Shown: positions 29,001-37,818 of the stretch, piece by piece
How positions within the stretch are numbered: position 1 is the stretch's first letter
Layout: every line of letters begins with the position of its first letter
Assembly (NCBI RefSeq): GCF_003724155.1
Contig: NZ_RJJQ01000017.1
Span: forward strand, 1-64,000
From: Flexivirga caeni
GTDB lineage: Bacteria; Actinomycetota; Actinomycetes; Actinomycetales; Dermatophilaceae
Direction: 5' to 3'
Length of the DNA: 64,000 bases
The notes under the pieces: model-generated
Seen by the model: only the letters and a program-made list of their open reading frames with translations
The model's database searches: none
What the model was told of the DNA's origin: nothing
Position numbers and translations under genes: made by a program

Positions 29001-29789
29001 GTGTTCCTCGTCGTCGGCGTCGTGCTGGTCATTGTCAGCACCCCGCCGGTCGGTGTGGTGCTGCTCGTGATCGGCGCGTTCCTGCTCACTCCCCTGGCGG
29101 TAATCCAGCCGGGCCAGACCAGGGTCGTGCAGTACTTCGGCCGGTATGCCGGGACGACGCGCCGCACGGGACTGGTCTGGGTGCTGCCGTTCAGCACCCG
29201 CCGCAATGTCTCGATCCGGGTCAACAACTTCGAGACCAACGCGCTGAAGGTCAACGACGCCGACGGCAACCCGGTGGAGATCGCGGCGATCGTCGTGTGG
29301 CAGGTGACCGACACCGCCCGGGCGACCTTCGCGGTCGAGTCCTACTTCGACTTCGTGCAAGTGCAGTCTGAGGCGGCGTTGCGGCACGTGGCGACCTCGC
29401 ACCCCTACGACACCAACTTGCCCGACACGACCTCGCTGCGCGGCTCGACCGACCAGGTGTCCGCGGAACTTGCGCAGGAGGTCGCGGCGCGTGTCGTGGT
29501 GGCCGGCATCGAGATCCTCGAAGTGCGCATCAGCCACCTGGCCTATGCGCAGGAGATCGCCCAGGCGATGCTGCAACCCCAGCAGGCGGGTGCCGTCATC
29601 GCAGCGCGCGAGCGCATCGTCGAAGGCGCGGTCTCGATGGTCGAGATGGCGATCCAGCGGCTGGAGAACGAGTCGATCGTCGACCTCGATGAAGAACGCA
29701 AGGCGGCGATGGTGTCCAACCTGCTGGTGGTGCTGTGCGGCGACCAGCGCGCGACGCCCGTGGTCAACACGGGCACGCTCTACAACTGA
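29001..29789 (+). CDS. SPFH/Band 7 domain protein
   Basis: The 262-aa product opens with two hydrophobic stretches (about residues 2-30) and the SPFH core: [52 protein letters not shown], and the coiled C-terminal half with [19 protein letters not shown] and [10 protein letters not shown]. Members scaffold membrane microdomains or protease complexes. The start is uncertain: an in-frame TAG lies 15 bases before the GTG at 29001 and no Shine-Dalgarno is seen, and the family usually has a longer N-terminal tail, so the gene may be shortened at its 5' end. The RHH gene follows after 4 bases. Confidence 0.85.
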   Translation: MFLVVGVVLVIVSTPPVGVVLLVIGAFLLTPLAVIQPGQTRVVQYFGRYAGTTRRTGLVWVLPFSTRRNVSIRVNNFETNALKVNDADGNPVEIAAIVVWQVTDTARATFAVESYFDFVQVQSEAALRHVATSHPYDTNLPDTTSLRGSTDQVSAELAQEVAARVVVAGIEILEVRISHLAYAQEIAQAMLQPQQAGAVIAARERIVEGAVSMVEMAIQRLENESIVDLDEERKAAMVSNLLVVLCGDQRATPVVNTGTLYN

Positions 29790-29793
29790 GCAC

Positions 29794-30018
29794 GTGCCCG
29801 ACGAACCCGCCCGCCCCACGGGCCCCGACCGCAAGGCGGTGCTGCTGCGGCTGGATCCCGCGCTGCACGAAGCGCTGACCCGCTGGGCGGCCGACGAACT
29901 GCGCAGCACCAACGCCCAGGTGGAGTTGCTCATCCGGGAAGCGCTGCGGCGACACGGCTGGCTGCCGAAGGAAGCGCAGGCACCGCGGGGTCGCGGCCGG
30001 CCGCCCAAGGAACGGTGA
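29794..30018 (+). CDS. Small ribbon-helix-helix-like protein
   Basis: The 74-aa product has the Arc/CopG-like pattern KAVLLRLDPALHEALTRWAA then LRSTNAQVELLIREALRR, a beta strand followed by two helices, and a basic tail RGRGRPPKE. DNA binding is likely by fold; targets are unknown. It follows the SPFH gene by 4 bases on the same strand, an association I recall from other actinobacteria. Confidence 0.7.
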   Translation: MPDEPARPTGPDRKAVLLRLDPALHEALTRWAADELRSTNAQVELLIREALRRHGWLPKEAQAPRGRGRPPKER

Positions 30019-30027
30019 AAACCGCTG

Positions 30028-30999
30028 CTACCGCAGGAAGTCCGGACCGTCCGAACCCTTGCTGGACTCATCGGAGTTGTCGTCCGGCGCCGGGGTGTCG
30101 TCGGCTGCCTGGAGGAATTTCTCCAGCTCGGCGCCGATCTCGTCCGCACTCGGCAGCTGGGCCATCTCGGTGGCGAGCAGGTTCTGCCGCTTGAGGCCTT
30201 CGGCGAAGGCGTCGTACTGCTCCTCCAAGCCGTGCACGACGTTACCCACCTCGTCGCTCTCGGCGACCTGCTTGTCGATCTCGGCCCGGTTGAGCCCCGC
30301 GATCGCCGCCAGCTCCTGCACGGGTATGTCGAGACCGGTCAGGCCGATGATCGCGCGCAGGGCTGCGACAGATGCATCGCCGAAGTCCATCTGCGCCAGG
30401 TAGTGCGGCACGTGCACGGCGAAACCGACTGTGTCGACGCCGGATTCGCCGAGTCGCAGGTGCATCAGGCTGTCCAGCGAACCGGGGATCTGAATCGCGC
30501 CGAAGAGCGGTTCGTTCTCCGGGATGAGCGAGGGGTTGCTCGCGAACTTCGTCATACCGACCGGGCGGGTGTGCGGGACGCCCATCGGGATGCCCTGCGC
30601 GCTGACAACGAGCTGCACGCCGAGGCGGCGGATCAGCTGCCGGGTCGCCTCGATCATCCGCTCCCACTGGTAGTCGGGCTCGGGACCGGCCAGCAGGTAG
30701 AACGGGGTGCCCTCGGCATCGCGCATGCGATAGAGCAGCAGCGCCGGGTCCGCATAGTCGGTGAAACGGTCGCGATCGAAGGTCATGACGGGGCGGCGGC
30801 CGCGGTAGTCGAGCAACTGGTCGATGTCGAAGGACGCGACCACGGTGTGCTCGAGCGTGCCGAGCAGGTGCCCGGTCAGCAGCTGCTGGGTGTTGCCGGC
30901 GTCGATGAGCCCGCCGAGCGACACCACCAGCGTGTGCGCGCCGAGCGCGCTGGCGTGGGTGTCGGTCTCGAGCTGGTAGAGCTCTCGGGGGTCCTGCAC
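30028..30999 (-). CDS. PAC2-family protein
   Basis: The 323-aa product fits the PAC2 (proteasome assembly chaperone 2-like) family: LVVSLGGLIDAGNTQQLLTG, ASFDIDQLLDYRGRRPVM, the domain-typical PFYLLAGPEPDYQWERM, SAQGIPMGVPHTRPVG and YLAQMDFGDASVAALRAI. The C-terminus is acidic and probably disordered. Actinobacteria possess 20S proteasomes in part, but bacterial PAC2 proteins have no settled role. GTG 30999 has AGGAG six bases upstream. Confidence 0.88.
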   Translation of the reverse strand: MQDPRELYQLETDTHASALGAHTLVVSLGGLIDAGNTQQLLTGHLLGTLEHTVVASFDIDQLLDYRGRRPVMTFDRDRFTDYADPALLLYRMRDAEGTPFYLLAGPEPDYQWERMIEATRQLIRRLGVQLVVSAQGIPMGVPHTRPVGMTKFASNPSLIPENEPLFGAIQIPGSLDSLMHLRLGESGVDTVGFAVHVPHYLAQMDFGDASVAALRAIIGLTGLDIPVQELAAIAGLNRAEIDKQVAESDEVGNVVHGLEEQYDAFAEGLKRQNLLATEMAQLPSADEIGAELEKFLQAADDTPAPDDNSDESSKGSDGPDFLR

Positions 31000-31079
31000 G
31001 GCATACTCCTGGGATCGGGGTCTTCGTGTCGTTGAACGCCCTGGGACGCCGCGGGATTCCCTGGCTCGGGATCCGCTGC

Positions 31080-34000
31080 TCAGCGCGCGATCGCGTCCTC
31101 GACGGCGTCCATCGCCTTGAATATCCGCTTGGCCGAGACGGAGCGCGGCGTGCCGAGCCGCTGCGCGAAGAGACTGACCCGCAATTCCTCGATCTGCCAG
31201 CGCAGGTCGACGACGTCGGCGTCGGTATGGCGCGCGCGGGGCAGTCCCGCGAGCACCTTGCGGCGCTCCTCCTCCACGACCGCCACTTCGTCGGCACGCT
31301 GCCTGTCGCGCGTCGGATCAGCGGGTGCCTTGTCGATGCGCTCCAGCATCGCACGCAGGTAGCGGTCCAGGTCGCGCAGCCGGCCGGCGCCGGTCTCGGC
31401 GACGAAACCAGGATGAATGAGCGCGGCCAGTTGGGACTCCAGATCCGCGCGCAGCTGCGCCAGTGACTGCTGGGTCATCGCATCCAGCGCCAGCCGCACT
31501 TCGCGGGCGTGGTCGAGCACGGGCGCGAGATTCTCGACGACGGCAACGACCCGCGGGGCAAGTTGCTGCCGCACGACCCGTAACGCTTCGTCGAACTGCG
31601 CCGTGTCGCGCACGGTGCCGTCCGGCAGGTCGCGGGTGACGATGTCGTCGACAGCGGCGGCGAGCACGTCGTCCATCAGCGCCGGCATGCTGCCGTGCGG
31701 GTTATTGCCGAGCGCGAGGCGCTGGCGAGTGGTGAACAGCCCCTCGATGCGCTTCCACGGGACGTCGACGTTCAGCAGGATCAGCCGCCGGATGCCGAGC
31801 CGGGTCTCGTGCGCCTGCTCGGATGCCGTCGGCAGCACTTCCAGCGACACGGTGTCGCCGTGGTCGACCAGCGCCGGGAAGCCCTGAACGGTCCGCCTTC
31901 CGTGGCGTTGCTCATAGCTCGCCGGCAGCGTGCCCAGGTCGCCCCAGCCGGTCAGCCCGGTCCGCTCGATGCCGGCCGCTGCGCGCGCGACCGCGCCGCG
32001 CACCTTGCCAGCAAGCTGCTCCTGCAACGCTTCCAGGTCCTTGCCCTCAGCCAGCTTCCGGCCGCGCGAGTCCTCGACGCGGAACGTGATGCGCAGATGG
32101 TCCGGCACGCGCGGCCAGTCCCACTCCCCCGGCGATATGCCGATGCCGGTCTGCCCGCGCAGCAGCACGCCGAGTTCCTCGGTGATCGGCCCGGCAGCCG
32201 GGTCCAGTTGCGGCAGCACCCGGCGCGCGTAGTCCGGCGCGGGGACGAAATTGCGCCGGGTCGCCTTGGGCAGCGAGCGGATCAGGGCCGTGACGAGTTC
32301 CTCGCGCAGGCCGGGCACCAGCCAGTCGAAACCGTCCGGTGTCACCTGGTTGAGCTGGTCGAGCGGCAGGTGCACCGTGACACCGTCCGCGTCGGCGCCC
32401 GGCTCGAACTGATAGGTCAGCCGCAGCCGCAGGTCGCCCTGCCGCCACGTCTTCGGGTAGTCCGCCGCGTCGACCGTGTCGGCCTCGTCGCGCAGCAGGA
32501 CGTCTTCGGTGAGGGTCAGGCGCTTCGGGTCGGACCGGCCAGCGGTCTTCCACCAGGAGTCGAAATGCGCTGCGGACACAACGGATTCGGGGATGCGCGA
32601 ATCATAGAAATCGAAGAGCTCCTCATCGCCCACGAGCAGGTCACGCCGGCGGGCGCGAGCCTCCAGGTCGGCGATGCGAGCGACCAATTGCCGGTTGTCC
32701 CGGAAGAACGCGTGCCGCGTCTCCCAGTCGCCTTCGACGAGCGCGTTGCGGATGAACAGCTCCCGGCACAACTCGGGATCGACCGCGGCGTAGGAGACCT
32801 GCCGGCCCGCGACGAGCGGCACGCCATACAGGGTGACCCGCTCGGCGGCCAGCACGGCGCCTCGCTTGCGGGACCAATGTGGTTCTGCGTATTGACGTTT
32901 CACCAGGTGGTCGCCGAGGCGCTCCGCCCAGGCGGGGTCGATCCGGGCGTTGGTGCGCGCCCACAACCGGGTCGTCTCGACCAGCTCGGCGGACATGAGG
33001 TAGTCCGGCTGCCGCCGGAAGAGCGTCGACCCCGGCTGGATCGAGAATCGCGCGCCGCGCGACCCCAGGTAGTCACGCTTGTCGGGGTCGCGCAGCCCGA
33101 TCTGGGAGAGGAGACCCGCGAGCAGCGCCTGGTGGATGGCGTCCTCGCCGGCTGGGTTGTCGCTCGCCGTCAAGCCCTGCTGCCGCGCGATCTGCTTCAG
33201 CTGCGCGAGCAGGTCCTGCCATTCGCGGATGCGCAGGTAGTGCAGGTATTCGCGCTTGCACATGCGCCGGAACGCACTGCTGGACAACGACTTCCGCTGT
33301 TCCTTGAGATGGCGCCAGAGGTTCAGGTAGGTCAGGAAATCGCTGGTCTCATGCTTGAAGCGGGCGTGCGCCTGGTCCGCTTGGGCCTGGGCTTCGGCGG
33401 GCCGCTCACGCGGGTCCTGGATCGACAGCGCCGCGACGATGACCAGCACCTCACGCAGCGAGCCGTTCTCAGCAGCGGCGACCAGCATGCGCGCCATCCG
33501 CGGGTCGACAGGCAGTGCTGCGAGTGCCCGGCCAGTCCTGGTCAGCGTGCGCCGGTGGTGCGTCCCACGGTCCTCGACCGCACCCAGCTCCTGTAGCAGC
33601 CGCACACCGTCGGTGACCTGGCGCGGATCCGGCGGCTCGATGAACGGGAACCGGCCGACATCACCGAGCCCGAGCGAGGTCATCTGCAAGATCACCGAGG
33701 CCAGGTTGGTGCGCAGGATCTCCGGCTCGGTGAAGTCGGGCCGGGCGTCGAAGTCGGCCTCGGCGTAGAGCCGGATGCACACGCCGTCGGCGAGCCGGCC
33801 GCAGCGGCCGGATCGCTGGCGCGCCGACGCCTTCGAGATGGGCTCGATCGGCAGCCGCTGCACCTTGGTGCGCTGGCTGAAGCGGGAGATGCGGGCGGTG
33901 CCCGTGTCGACGACATACCGGATGCCGGGGACGGTCAGCGAGGTCTCGGCGACGTTGGTGGCCAGGATGACCCGCCGCCGCGTCGAGCGACTGAAGACGC

Positions 34001-34976
34001 GGTGCTGCTCGGCCGCGGACAGCCGGGCATAGAGCGGCAGAATCTCCGTCGCCGGCAGCTGCAGCGCCGTCAATGCGTCTGCGGCGTCACGGATTTCGCG
34101 CTCCCCCGAGCAGAAGACGAGCACATCCTGCGGACCACCGTCGCCTCTCGACTCGGTCCACAACTCCGTGACCGCATCGGCGATGCCGGTCACCTGGTCG
34201 ACGTCCACCTCCTGCTCGCCCTCGGTGCGCACCAGCGGCCGGTAGCGCACCTCGACCGGGTAGGTGCGCCCGGACACCTCGATCACCGGCACCGGCGGGT
34301 GGCCGTCGATGCTGAAGTGGTCGGCGAACCGCTGGGGATCGATCGTGGCGGAGGTGATGACCACCTTCAGGTCCGGTCGGCGAGGCAGCAGCTGCCGTAA
34401 GTAGCCCAGGATGAAGTCGATGTTGAGCGAGCGCTCGTGCGCTTCGTCGATGATGATCGTGTCGTAGCGGCGCAGGTCCCGGTCGCGCTGCAGCTCCGAG
34501 AGCAGCACCCCGTCGGTCATCACCTTCACCAGTGAGTCCTTGGTGCTGTGATCGGCGAATCGCACCTGATAGCCGATGGTTTCACCGAGCGTGACGTCGA
34601 GTTCCTCGGCGATGCGCTCGGCGACCGAGCGCGCGGCGATCCGCCGCGGCTGGGTGTGACCGATCATGCCGTCGAGGCCCCGGCCGAGCTCGAGCAGGAT
34701 CTTGGGCAGCTGCGTCGTCTTGCCCGAGCCGGTCTCTCCGGCGATCACGACGACCTGGTGATCGCGGATCGCGGCGGCGATCTCGTCCCTGGCGGCGCTG
34801 ACCGGCAGTTGCGGCGGATAGCTGATCGGCGGGACGAGCGAGCGCCGGTGCTCGCGCCGAGCGGCCAGCTGCTCCGCGGTCTCCGGAGGCCGGCGTCCGC
34901 CCGCGGGTGTGCGGCCCCGCCCGCGTCGGCCACGGGACCGGCGAGCTGCGGACGCGGTCGGGTCAGGAGAAGTCAT
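31080..34976 (-). CDS. hrpA: ATP-dependent RNA helicase HrpA (DEAH box)
   Basis: DEAH/RHA helicase of about 1298 aa. Motif I GETGSGKTTQLPK, Ia TQPRRIAARSVA, II DEAHERS, III SATID, V TNVAETSLTVPGIRYVVD and VI QRSGRCGR are all present in the first 430 residues. The winged-helix/ratchet region and the long HrpA-specific DUF3418-type C-terminal half follow. The start is uncertain: ATG 34976 is used, but ATG 34991 is possible. HrpA unwinds mRNA structure and rescues stalled ribosomes in E. coli. It lies between RIO kinase and PAC2 genes, all on one strand. Confidence 0.95.
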   Translation of the reverse strand: MTSPDPTASAARRSRGRRGRGRTPAGGRRPPETAEQLAARREHRRSLVPPISYPPQLPVSAARDEIAAAIRDHQVVVIAGETGSGKTTQLPKILLELGRGLDGMIGHTQPRRIAARSVAERIAEELDVTLGETIGYQVRFADHSTKDSLVKVMTDGVLLSELQRDRDLRRYDTIIIDEAHERSLNIDFILGYLRQLLPRRPDLKVVITSATIDPQRFADHFSIDGHPPVPVIEVSGRTYPVEVRYRPLVRTEGEQEVDVDQVTGIADAVTELWTESRGDGGPQDVLVFCSGEREIRDAADALTALQLPATEILPLYARLSAAEQHRVFSRSTRRRVILATNVAETSLTVPGIRYVVDTGTARISRFSQRTKVQRLPIEPISKASARQRSGRCGRLADGVCIRLYAEADFDARPDFTEPEILRTNLASVILQMTSLGLGDVGRFPFIEPPDPRQVTDGVRLLQELGAVEDRGTHHRRTLTRTGRALAALPVDPRMARMLVAAAENGSLREVLVIVAALSIQDPRERPAEAQAQADQAHARFKHETSDFLTYLNLWRHLKEQRKSLSSSAFRRMCKREYLHYLRIREWQDLLAQLKQIARQQGLTASDNPAGEDAIHQALLAGLLSQIGLRDPDKRDYLGSRGARFSIQPGSTLFRRQPDYLMSAELVETTRLWARTNARIDPAWAERLGDHLVKRQYAEPHWSRKRGAVLAAERVTLYGVPLVAGRQVSYAAVDPELCRELFIRNALVEGDWETRHAFFRDNRQLVARIADLEARARRRDLLVGDEELFDFYDSRIPESVVSAAHFDSWWKTAGRSDPKRLTLTEDVLLRDEADTVDAADYPKTWRQGDLRLRLTYQFEPGADADGVTVHLPLDQLNQVTPDGFDWLVPGLREELVTALIRSLPKATRRNFVPAPDYARRVLPQLDPAAGPITEELGVLLRGQTGIGISPGEWDWPRVPDHLRITFRVEDSRGRKLAEGKDLEALQEQLAGKVRGAVARAAAGIERTGLTGWGDLGTLPASYEQRHGRRTVQGFPALVDHGDTVSLEVLPTASEQAHETRLGIRRLILLNVDVPWKRIEGLFTTRQRLALGNNPHGSMPALMDDVLAAAVDDIVTRDLPDGTVRDTAQFDEALRVVRQQLAPRVVAVVENLAPVLDHAREVRLALDAMTQQSLAQLRADLESQLAALIHPGFVAETGAGRLRDLDRYLRAMLERIDKAPADPTRDRQRADEVAVVEEERRKVLAGLPRARHTDADVVDLRWQIEELRVSLFAQRLGTPRSVSAKRIFKAMDAVEDAIAR

Positions 34977-35045
34977 GGTGATCCCGGCCATTGTCGCAAA
35001 CGGCAGCACGGCTCGTCGCACGAGTTTCCGCCGTCGGCATACGGC

Positions 35046-35960
35046 TCAGAGCGCCCGGGCGACCACCTCGCCGAAGAGCTCCTCCCCGTCGACATCCAGC
35101 CCGCGGGCACGGAACCAGGTCGCGACGTTCAGGCAGTCGCGCTGGAGCATGTCCATGCCATGCGGGTTGCCAAACAGATCCACCGTCTGCGGCAGGTCGA
35201 TCAGCACCAGCTGCTCGCCGGCGACGAGGAGGTTGTATGCCGACAGGTCGCCGTGCACGCAGCTCAGCCCGGCGAGCCCGGCAATCGCGTCGGACAACTG
35301 AATCCACAACGATTGCAACAAATCCGGATCCGGGCGGGTGGCCGCCAGGCGCGGCGCCGGCATACCTTCGGCATCCGTCACGAGTTCCATCAGGATCTCG
35401 GTGCCGTCGATCTGCACCGGATAGGGGACCGGCAGGCCGGCCCGATGGAACCGCACCAGCGACTCCCACTCGGCCCGCGCCCACATGCCCGCTGCGGCCG
35501 ACTTGCCGAAGCTGGTCCCCTTGGCCATGGCGCGCGCCTCCCGGCCGCCCTTCCGGGGCAGCTTGCGGCCGTCGGTGTAGTCGGTCGTGCGATGGAACGA
35601 GCGGTGCGCGCTGTCGCGATATCGCTTGGCGGCCAGCACCACCGCGCGCTCGTCCAGCGGCGCGGCCCGCTCCAGCAGGAAGACGTCGGCCTCCTTGCCG
35701 GTCTTGAGCACGCCGAGCTCGGTGTCGATCGCGGCGTCGTCGGTGATGATCCAGTCCGGCCAGGGCTGCGGCCCACGGCTCAGCGGCTCACAGGAACCCC
35801 AGGTGGACCAGCGCTGGCCGGGTTCGAGATCACCGACCTGCCGGTAGTCGAAAACGAAGCGGCGGTCGGGTGATTCGGTGGCAAACGCGCCCGCCATACG
35901 GCTCGTGCCGCTCTCGTGGGCGAATTCAGCGGAGGAGGGTGTCTCCGGGTGGTGCGTCAT
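35046..35960 (-). CDS. RIO-type serine kinase
   Basis: The 304-aa product has the RIO fold markers: nucleotide loop KTGKEADVFLLER, the ATP-binding Lys in VVLAAKRYRD, the catalytic loop SCVHGDLSAYNLLV and the metal-binding LIDLPQTVD in place of DFG. RIO kinases act in ribosome maturation in eukaryotes and archaea; the bacterial role is unclear. ATG 35960 with GGAG eight bases upstream is preferred to a start at 36074, which would run through a 31-codon ORF in another frame. Confidence 0.9.
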   Translation of the reverse strand: MTHHPETPSSAEFAHESGTSRMAGAFATESPDRRFVFDYRQVGDLEPGQRWSTWGSCEPLSRGPQPWPDWIITDDAAIDTELGVLKTGKEADVFLLERAAPLDERAVVLAAKRYRDSAHRSFHRTTDYTDGRKLPRKGGREARAMAKGTSFGKSAAAGMWARAEWESLVRFHRAGLPVPYPVQIDGTEILMELVTDAEGMPAPRLAATRPDPDLLQSLWIQLSDAIAGLAGLSCVHGDLSAYNLLVAGEQLVLIDLPQTVDLFGNPHGMDMLQRDCLNVATWFRARGLDVDGEELFGEVVARAL

Positions 35961-36021
35961 ACGGGTGACTCCGATCGAGGAAGTGCATGGAAACGGGCAT
36001 GCTGACCCAGACTTCGGCCAT
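35926..36021 (-). CDS. Possible 31-aa ORF with strong ribosome binding site before the RIO kinase
   Basis: ATG 36021 is preceded by AAAGGAGG five bases upstream, among the strongest Shine-Dalgarno sites in the window. The frame (MAEVWVSMPVSMHF...) ends at 35926, overlapping the start of the RIO kinase gene in a different frame. It may be a leader peptide coupling translation of the kinase, or a small protein. I see no homology, and it is too short for firm support. Confidence 0.45.
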   Translation of the reverse strand: MAEVWVSMPVSMHFLDRSHPYDAPPGDTLLR

Positions 36022-36078
36022 GACAGCCTCCTTTCGATCGGTCGGCGGACCTGCCGCTGACAGCGTGACAACACGGGC

Positions 36079-36104
36079 GCACAGTGGCGCGGACGTCACT
36101 GTGC
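36079..36104. repeat. Short palindrome GCACAGTG-N10-CACTGTGC
   Basis: Perfect 8-bp inverted repeat in the metY-RIO kinase gap, about 60 bases upstream of the 31-codon ORF. Dimension and spacing suit a dimeric repressor operator; no regulator is known. Confidence 0.4.
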
Positions 36105-36147
36105 CGGGTGGTGCGAGACCCCGTCAACCGAATTTCTCTGATCGAGA

Positions 36148-36163
36148 GGACCCGAACGGGTCC
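36148..36163 (-). terminator. Weak hairpin after metY
   Basis: GGACCCG and CGGGTCC are adjacent perfect complements 15-31 bases beyond the metY stop. No T run follows, so termination is uncertain. Confidence 0.4.
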
Positions 36164-36178
36164 GCGCCTCAGACCGCG

Positions 36179-37501
36179 TCAGACCTTCGCCGCGGCGAAC
36201 CCCTGCTCGAGGTCGGCGATGATGTCGTCGATGTGCTCGATGCCCACCGACAGGCGCACCAGGCCGGGTGTCACGCCCGCGGCTAGGCGGTCCTCGTCCG
36301 GACCCTGCGAGTGGGTGGTCGACGCCGGGTGGATCGCCAGCGACCGCACGTCGCCGATGTTCGCGACGTGCGAGTGCAGCGTCAGCGCCTCGACGAACTT
36401 CTTGCCCGCCTCGACACCGCCCTGGATCTCGAACGCCAGCACCGCGCCGGAGCCGAGCGGCGTGTATTTCTGCGCCAGCTCGAAGTATTCGCTGCCCGGC
36501 AGCGACGCCCACGCCACCGACTCGACCTGGTCGTGTGCCTGCAGCCACTCGGCGCCCTTGCGCGCGTTCGCGACGTGCCGCTCGATCCGCAGGCTGAGGG
36601 TCTCGATGCCCTGCTCGATCAGGAACGCGTTGAACGGCGAGATCGCCGCGCCGAGGTCACGCAGCAACTGCACCCGTGCCTTGAGGATGAAGGACAGGTT
36701 CGCGCCGAGCGGGCTGCCGACGCCGAGGTCACGCGCGTAAACCAGTCCGTGGTAGGCCTCCTCCGGCGTGTTGAAGCCGGGGAACTTCTCCGGCTCCTTG
36801 CCGAAATCGAAGTTGCCGCTGTCGACGATGACACCGCCGATCGAGGTGCCGTGGCCACCGAGATACTTCGTCGCGGAATGCACGACGATGTCGGCGCCGT
36901 GCTCGATCGGGCGCAACAGGTATGGCGTCGCCACCGTGTTGTCGACGATCAGCGGCACGCCGTGCGCATGCGCGATGCCCGCAACTGTCTCGATGTCGAG
37001 GATCTCCTGCTTGGGGTTGGCGATCGTCTCGGCGAAGACCAGCTTGGTGTTCGGCTGGAACGCCGCCTCCCAGCTCGCCGGGTCACTGGTGTCCGCGACG
37101 AAGGTGGCCTGGATGCCGAGCTTGGGCAGCGTGTGCTTCAGCAGATTGAACGTCCCGCCATACAGGCTCGGGCTGGCGACAATGTGGTCGCCGGCCTCGG
37201 CGATGTTGAGGAACGCGAGCGTCTCGGCGGCTTGGCCGGACGCTACGAGGAGAGCGCCGACGCCACCTTCGAGGCTGGCGATCCGCTGCTCCACGACGTC
37301 CGTGGTCGGGTTCATCAGACGGGTGTAGATGTTGCCGAATTCCTTGAGCCCGAAGAGGTTTGCGGCATGCTCAGTGTCCCGGAACTGGTATGACGTGGTC
37401 TGGTAGATCGGCAGCGCCAGCGACCCTGTCGTCGGGTCAGCGCTCTGGCCGGCATGAATCTGCCGGGTCTCGAAGGACCAGTTGGGGGTTGCGTCGCTCA
37501 T
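36179..37501 (-). CDS. metY: O-acetylhomoserine sulfhydrylase MetY
   Basis: PLP enzyme of the Cys/Met metabolism family that converts O-acetylhomoserine (product of MetX, encoded at 20825) and sulfide to homocysteine. The 440-aa product has YTRLMNPTTDVVEQRIASLE, LYGGTFNLLKHT, the cofactor-side IVDNTVATPYLLRP and the PLP-Lys in VVHSATKYLGGHGTSIGG, and the insert LGFNTPEE-like PGFNTPEEAYHGL that marks MetY-type enzymes. A SAM-IV-type riboswitch and a 22-codon upstream ORF precede it. GAGG lies eight bases before ATG 37501. Confidence 0.96.
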   Translation of the reverse strand: MSDATPNWSFETRQIHAGQSADPTTGSLALPIYQTTSYQFRDTEHAANLFGLKEFGNIYTRLMNPTTDVVEQRIASLEGGVGALLVASGQAAETLAFLNIAEAGDHIVASPSLYGGTFNLLKHTLPKLGIQATFVADTSDPASWEAAFQPNTKLVFAETIANPKQEILDIETVAGIAHAHGVPLIVDNTVATPYLLRPIEHGADIVVHSATKYLGGHGTSIGGVIVDSGNFDFGKEPEKFPGFNTPEEAYHGLVYARDLGVGSPLGANLSFILKARVQLLRDLGAAISPFNAFLIEQGIETLSLRIERHVANARKGAEWLQAHDQVESVAWASLPGSEYFELAQKYTPLGSGAVLAFEIQGGVEAGKKFVEALTLHSHVANIGDVRSLAIHPASTTHSQGPDEDRLAAGVTPGLVRLSVGIEHIDDIIADLEQGFAAAKV

Positions 37502-37566
37502 GCCGACCGCCTCGTCCCTCGGCGCTCGGCAATCGCCCTGTGCTTGTTGGATCGCTCGCTCATCAT
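37498..37566 (-). CDS. Possible 22-codon leader ORF overlapping metY start
   Basis: In the metY leader, GGAAGG is followed by ATGATGAGCGAGCGA. The frame is Arg-rich (MMSERSNKHRAI...) and its TGA overlaps the metY ATG as GCATGA. The arrangement copies the 20-codon ORF between rsmH and ftsL. It could couple metY translation to the upstream riboswitch. No homology; support is the Shine-Dalgarno, the overlap and the parallel. Confidence 0.4.
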   Translation of the reverse strand: MMSERSNKHRAIAERRGTRRSA

Positions 37567-37633
37567 GACCTTCCGTGCTCGAATCGCCGGCGACGGCTGT
37601 TGCCGCCTCGGCGGCGGACCCACGTTCGTGATG

Positions 37634-37755
37634 CCCGCGCTTGCCGCGCGGCGATCTGCACCGCTGGCCTGGTCCTCACCCGGGGCACCCCACCGCGGAG
37701 GAGGGTTGCCGGTCAGCGAGCCGGGGCTTGGCGCTGACGCTCATGACCTGGTCGG
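37634..37755 (-). promoter_or_regulatory. SAM-IV-type riboswitch of metY
   Basis: Minus-strand leader with GGTCATGAG (from 37748) pairing to GGACC in P1, P2 arms GTCAGC and GCTGAC, AAGCCCCGGC, the core CCGGCAACCCTCC, TCCGCGGTGGGGTGCCCCGG and the downstream GCGGCAAGCGCGG. The blocks match the actinobacterial SAM-IV class as I remember it and the metX leader in this window. A candidate -10 TATCCT lies at 37762-37757 without a good -35. The expression start is about 135 bases downstream, leaving space for a leader ORF. Confidence 0.9.
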
Positions 37756-37818
37756 AAGGATACCGTCCCGGCGTCGCACATCCATAATCATCTCTAACTA
37801 TGGACGCGTCGCTGCGTT

